From: Neptuniibacter sp.
GTDB lineage: Bacteria > Pseudomonadota > Gammaproteobacteria > Pseudomonadales > Balneatricaceae
Direction: 5' to 3'
Assembly: GCA_030149405.1 (NCBI GenBank)
Contig: JASBRM010000253.1
Location: 1-6,965, forward strand
DNA: 6,965 bases
Shown here: in pieces, positions 5,696-6,965 of the stretch
Layout: every line of letters begins with the position of its first letter
How positions within the stretch are numbered: the first letter of the stretch is position 1
Program-made: the position numbers and the translations under genes
The notes under the pieces: model-generated
What the model was told of the DNA's origin: nothing
What the model saw: the letters and a program-made list of their open reading frames with translations, nothing else
Database searches by the model: none

Positions 5696-5764
5696 TCGTA
5701 TATAGCTAATATAGTGAAACCTTATATTGAAATTTCCGATAATAATTTTTCGCCATATCAACAC

Positions 5765-6965
5765 TCATAAACTACTCAATTTGCGATACAAAGTGCGCTC
5801 ACTGACACCCAGCTTTTCTGCCAATTCCCGATTATTTCCACTGAACTTTTCTCTCACATTCGCCAGATAATGATTTTCAATATCTGCCAGCGGCACTATT
5901 TTGCTTGTTTCTATCGAGCCAGTATCGCAGGCAATCATAGGAGCTTCCCTGCACTCTGAAGGCAGATGTTCCAAGCCAATTTGTTTGTTATCTGTGAGTA
6001 ATATCGCACGTTCCAGAATATTTCTGAGTTCACGAATATTCCCTGGGAATGTATATTTTTTGAGGGCGATAACGGCTTCCTGATTAAGACTGACCGAAGC
6101 GCCATCAGTGATTCGCTTTAATAAAGCAGTGATTAAAAGAGGAATATCTTCCTTGCGCTCTCTCAATGAAGGTAGCTCTATAGGAAAAGCAGAGATGCGG
6201 TAATAAAGATCTTGGCGAAAGGTACCTGCATCAACCAACCGTCGAAGATTTTTATGGGTAGCACAAACCAACCTGAAATCTGCTTGTCTCAACTCGACCC
6301 CACCTACAGTTCTGTAGGTTCCGGTTTCAATTAAACGCAACAACTTAACCTGCAAGGAAAGCGGTACATCTCCAATCTCATCAAGAAACAATGTGCCCCC
6401 ACGCGCCGCAGAAACCAAGCCCTCTTTCTTATTAATTGCACCCGTGAAAGCACCTTTTTCGTGCCCAAACATCTCACTCTCAAACAGAGTTTCACTCAGT
6501 CCGGAACACTCTACAGTCACAAAAGTTTTGTTCATTCTGCTACTAATATTATGAATAGCTTTTGCGGCCAGCTCTTTACCAGTCCCTGATTCACCCAACA
6601 ATAAAACGCTGATATCACTCGGGCCTGCTCGCTGAATCAGCGCCAACATTTGATTAAAAGCCTCAGAACAACCAATCAAACCCTGCCCTTCAGGATGCGC
6701 TTGAGCCACCTTCACCATATGCATAATTTCTAGGAAATAAGTCTGCCCATCGGTCAGAGTAATAGGCCGCATCTCTACATCAACATGCTCACGACCTTGA
6801 GAGGTTTGATGAAGATGGAGCACTCGCTGTCTTTGGCCGGTTTCCTGACATTTTTTCAGTGGACATAATTCCCCACATTCATCACAGGGGCGTTGATATG
6901 CATGACTGACCTGGTAACAAAAGAGGGGGACATCAGATTCAGGGATTTGATGATGATCAGAATAG
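5765..6965 (-). CDS. Sigma-54-dependent transcriptional activator with Cys-rich PAS-like sensor region, N-terminus outside the window
   Basis: The frame is open from the window edge (first full codon at 6964) to TGA at 5767-5765, giving 399 visible residues. Residues 16-85 resemble a PAS-like sensor with FCYQVSH, then C27-x2-C30-x3-C34-PLKK-C39, ETG and a VDVEMRPI strand. Residues 96-330 are the AAA+ domain that remodels sigma-54 RNA polymerase: Walker A GESGTGKE (124-131), the sigma-54-contacting GAFTGA (171-176), Walker [10 protein letters not shown] (191-199), and [13 protein letters not shown] with the LRERKEDI arginine region. Residues 365-399 form a Fis-type helix-turn-helix, [20 protein letters not shown]. 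No phosphoacceptor receiver domain is visible, so signal input is probably through the PAS-like part or something upstream. A GTG at 6823 is internal, not the start. It lies just upstream of soxC on the same strand and is a likely activator of sox (inferred). Confidence 0.92.
   Translation of the reverse strand, partial: YSDHHQIPESDVPLFCYQVSHAYQRPCDECGELCPLKKCQETGQRQRVLHLHQTSQGREHVDVEMRPITLTDGQTYFLEIMHMVKVAQAHPEGQGLIGCSEAFNQMLALIQRAGPSDISVLLLGESGTGKELAAKAIHNISSRMNKTFVTVECSGLSETLFESEMFGHEKGAFTGAINKKEGLVSAARGGTLFLDEIGDVPLSLQVKLLRLIETGTYRTVGGVELRQADFRLVCATHKNLRRLVDAGTFRQDLYYRISAFPIELPSLRERKEDIPLLITALLKRITDGASVSLNQEAVIALKKYTFPGNIRELRNILERAILLTDNKQIGLEHLPSECREAPMIACDTGSIETSKIVPLADIENHYLANVREKFSGNNRELAEKLGVSERTLYRKLSSL

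Larger units (their letters stand above)
5602..5764 (-). promoter_or_regulatory. Intergenic promoter region between the regulator and soxC
   Basis: A very AT-rich stretch of 163 nt separates the regulator stop from the soxC start, the longest gap in the window. I see no good intrinsic terminator after the regulator. It holds a candidate sigma-54 promoter (5680-5695), TTTCANTATA direct repeats (5732-5710 on the minus strand), an 8-nt palindrome GAAATTTC (5729-5736), and TATATA-rich sequence (about 5640-5680) that could also serve a sigma-70 promoter. The sox transcript most probably starts here. Confidence 0.6.

Noticed and set aside
5796..5811. A GG-N10-GC match (TGGGTGTCAGTGAGC on the minus strand) resembling a sigma-54 promoter.
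   Set aside because: It is inside the helix-turn-helix codons of the regulator, about 200 nt from soxC, and has GAGC in place of TTGC. It is most simply explained by coding sequence.
6821..6823. In-frame GTG that could be taken as the start of the sigma-54 activator.
   Set aside because: The frame stays open to the window edge, and the upstream part encodes the conserved-looking FCYQVSH and CxxCxxxCPL region, so the true start is outside the window.

Overview
The window holds most of a sox (thiosulfate-oxidising multienzyme) gene cluster. Every gene is on the minus strand, so transcription runs from high to low coordinates. The proteins are periplasmic c-type cytochromes, a molybdenum sulfur dehydrogenase, a sulfur-carrier pair and a manganese-dependent thiohydrolase. 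Together they point to a sulfur-oxidising Gram-negative bacterium with Tat and cytochrome c maturation systems. Moderate GC, protein character and a sigma-54 activator beside sox suggest a marine gammaproteobacterium; this is inference from the sequence only.

Layout in transcription order: (1) 6965-5765, a sigma-54 activator whose N-terminus lies outside the window. Its visible part is a Cys-rich PAS-like segment, an AAA+ domain and a Fis-type DNA-binding domain. (2) 5764-5602, an AT-rich intergenic region with a candidate, imperfect -24/-12 promoter. (3) soxC and soxD, overlapping by 17 nt. (4) A 105-nt gap with tandem hairpins. (5) soxX, soxY, soxZ, soxA and a SoxAX-binding-protein (SoxK-like) gene, closely spaced and each with a clear Shine-Dalgarno sequence. 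(6) A 90-nt gap with a strong intrinsic terminator and a possible six-codon leader ORF. (7) The first 165 codons of soxB, cut by the window edge.

How the genes work together (established for the Sox pathway): SoxXA, probably with the SoxK-like subunit, oxidatively attaches thiosulfate to the C-terminal cysteine of SoxY in the SoxYZ carrier. SoxB hydrolyses off sulfate. SoxCD oxidises the remaining sulfane sulfur, and SoxB releases the second sulfate. With soxCD present, complete oxidation of thiosulfate to sulfate is predicted.

The least ordinary points are the terminator and possible leader peptide just before soxB, control by a sigma-54 activator with a CxxCxxxCxxxxC sensor-like region rather than the better-known ArsR-type SoxR, and a SoxK-like gene together with soxCD. 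I see no mobile element, CRISPR array, tRNA or rRNA. No stretch over 300 bases lacks a gene.
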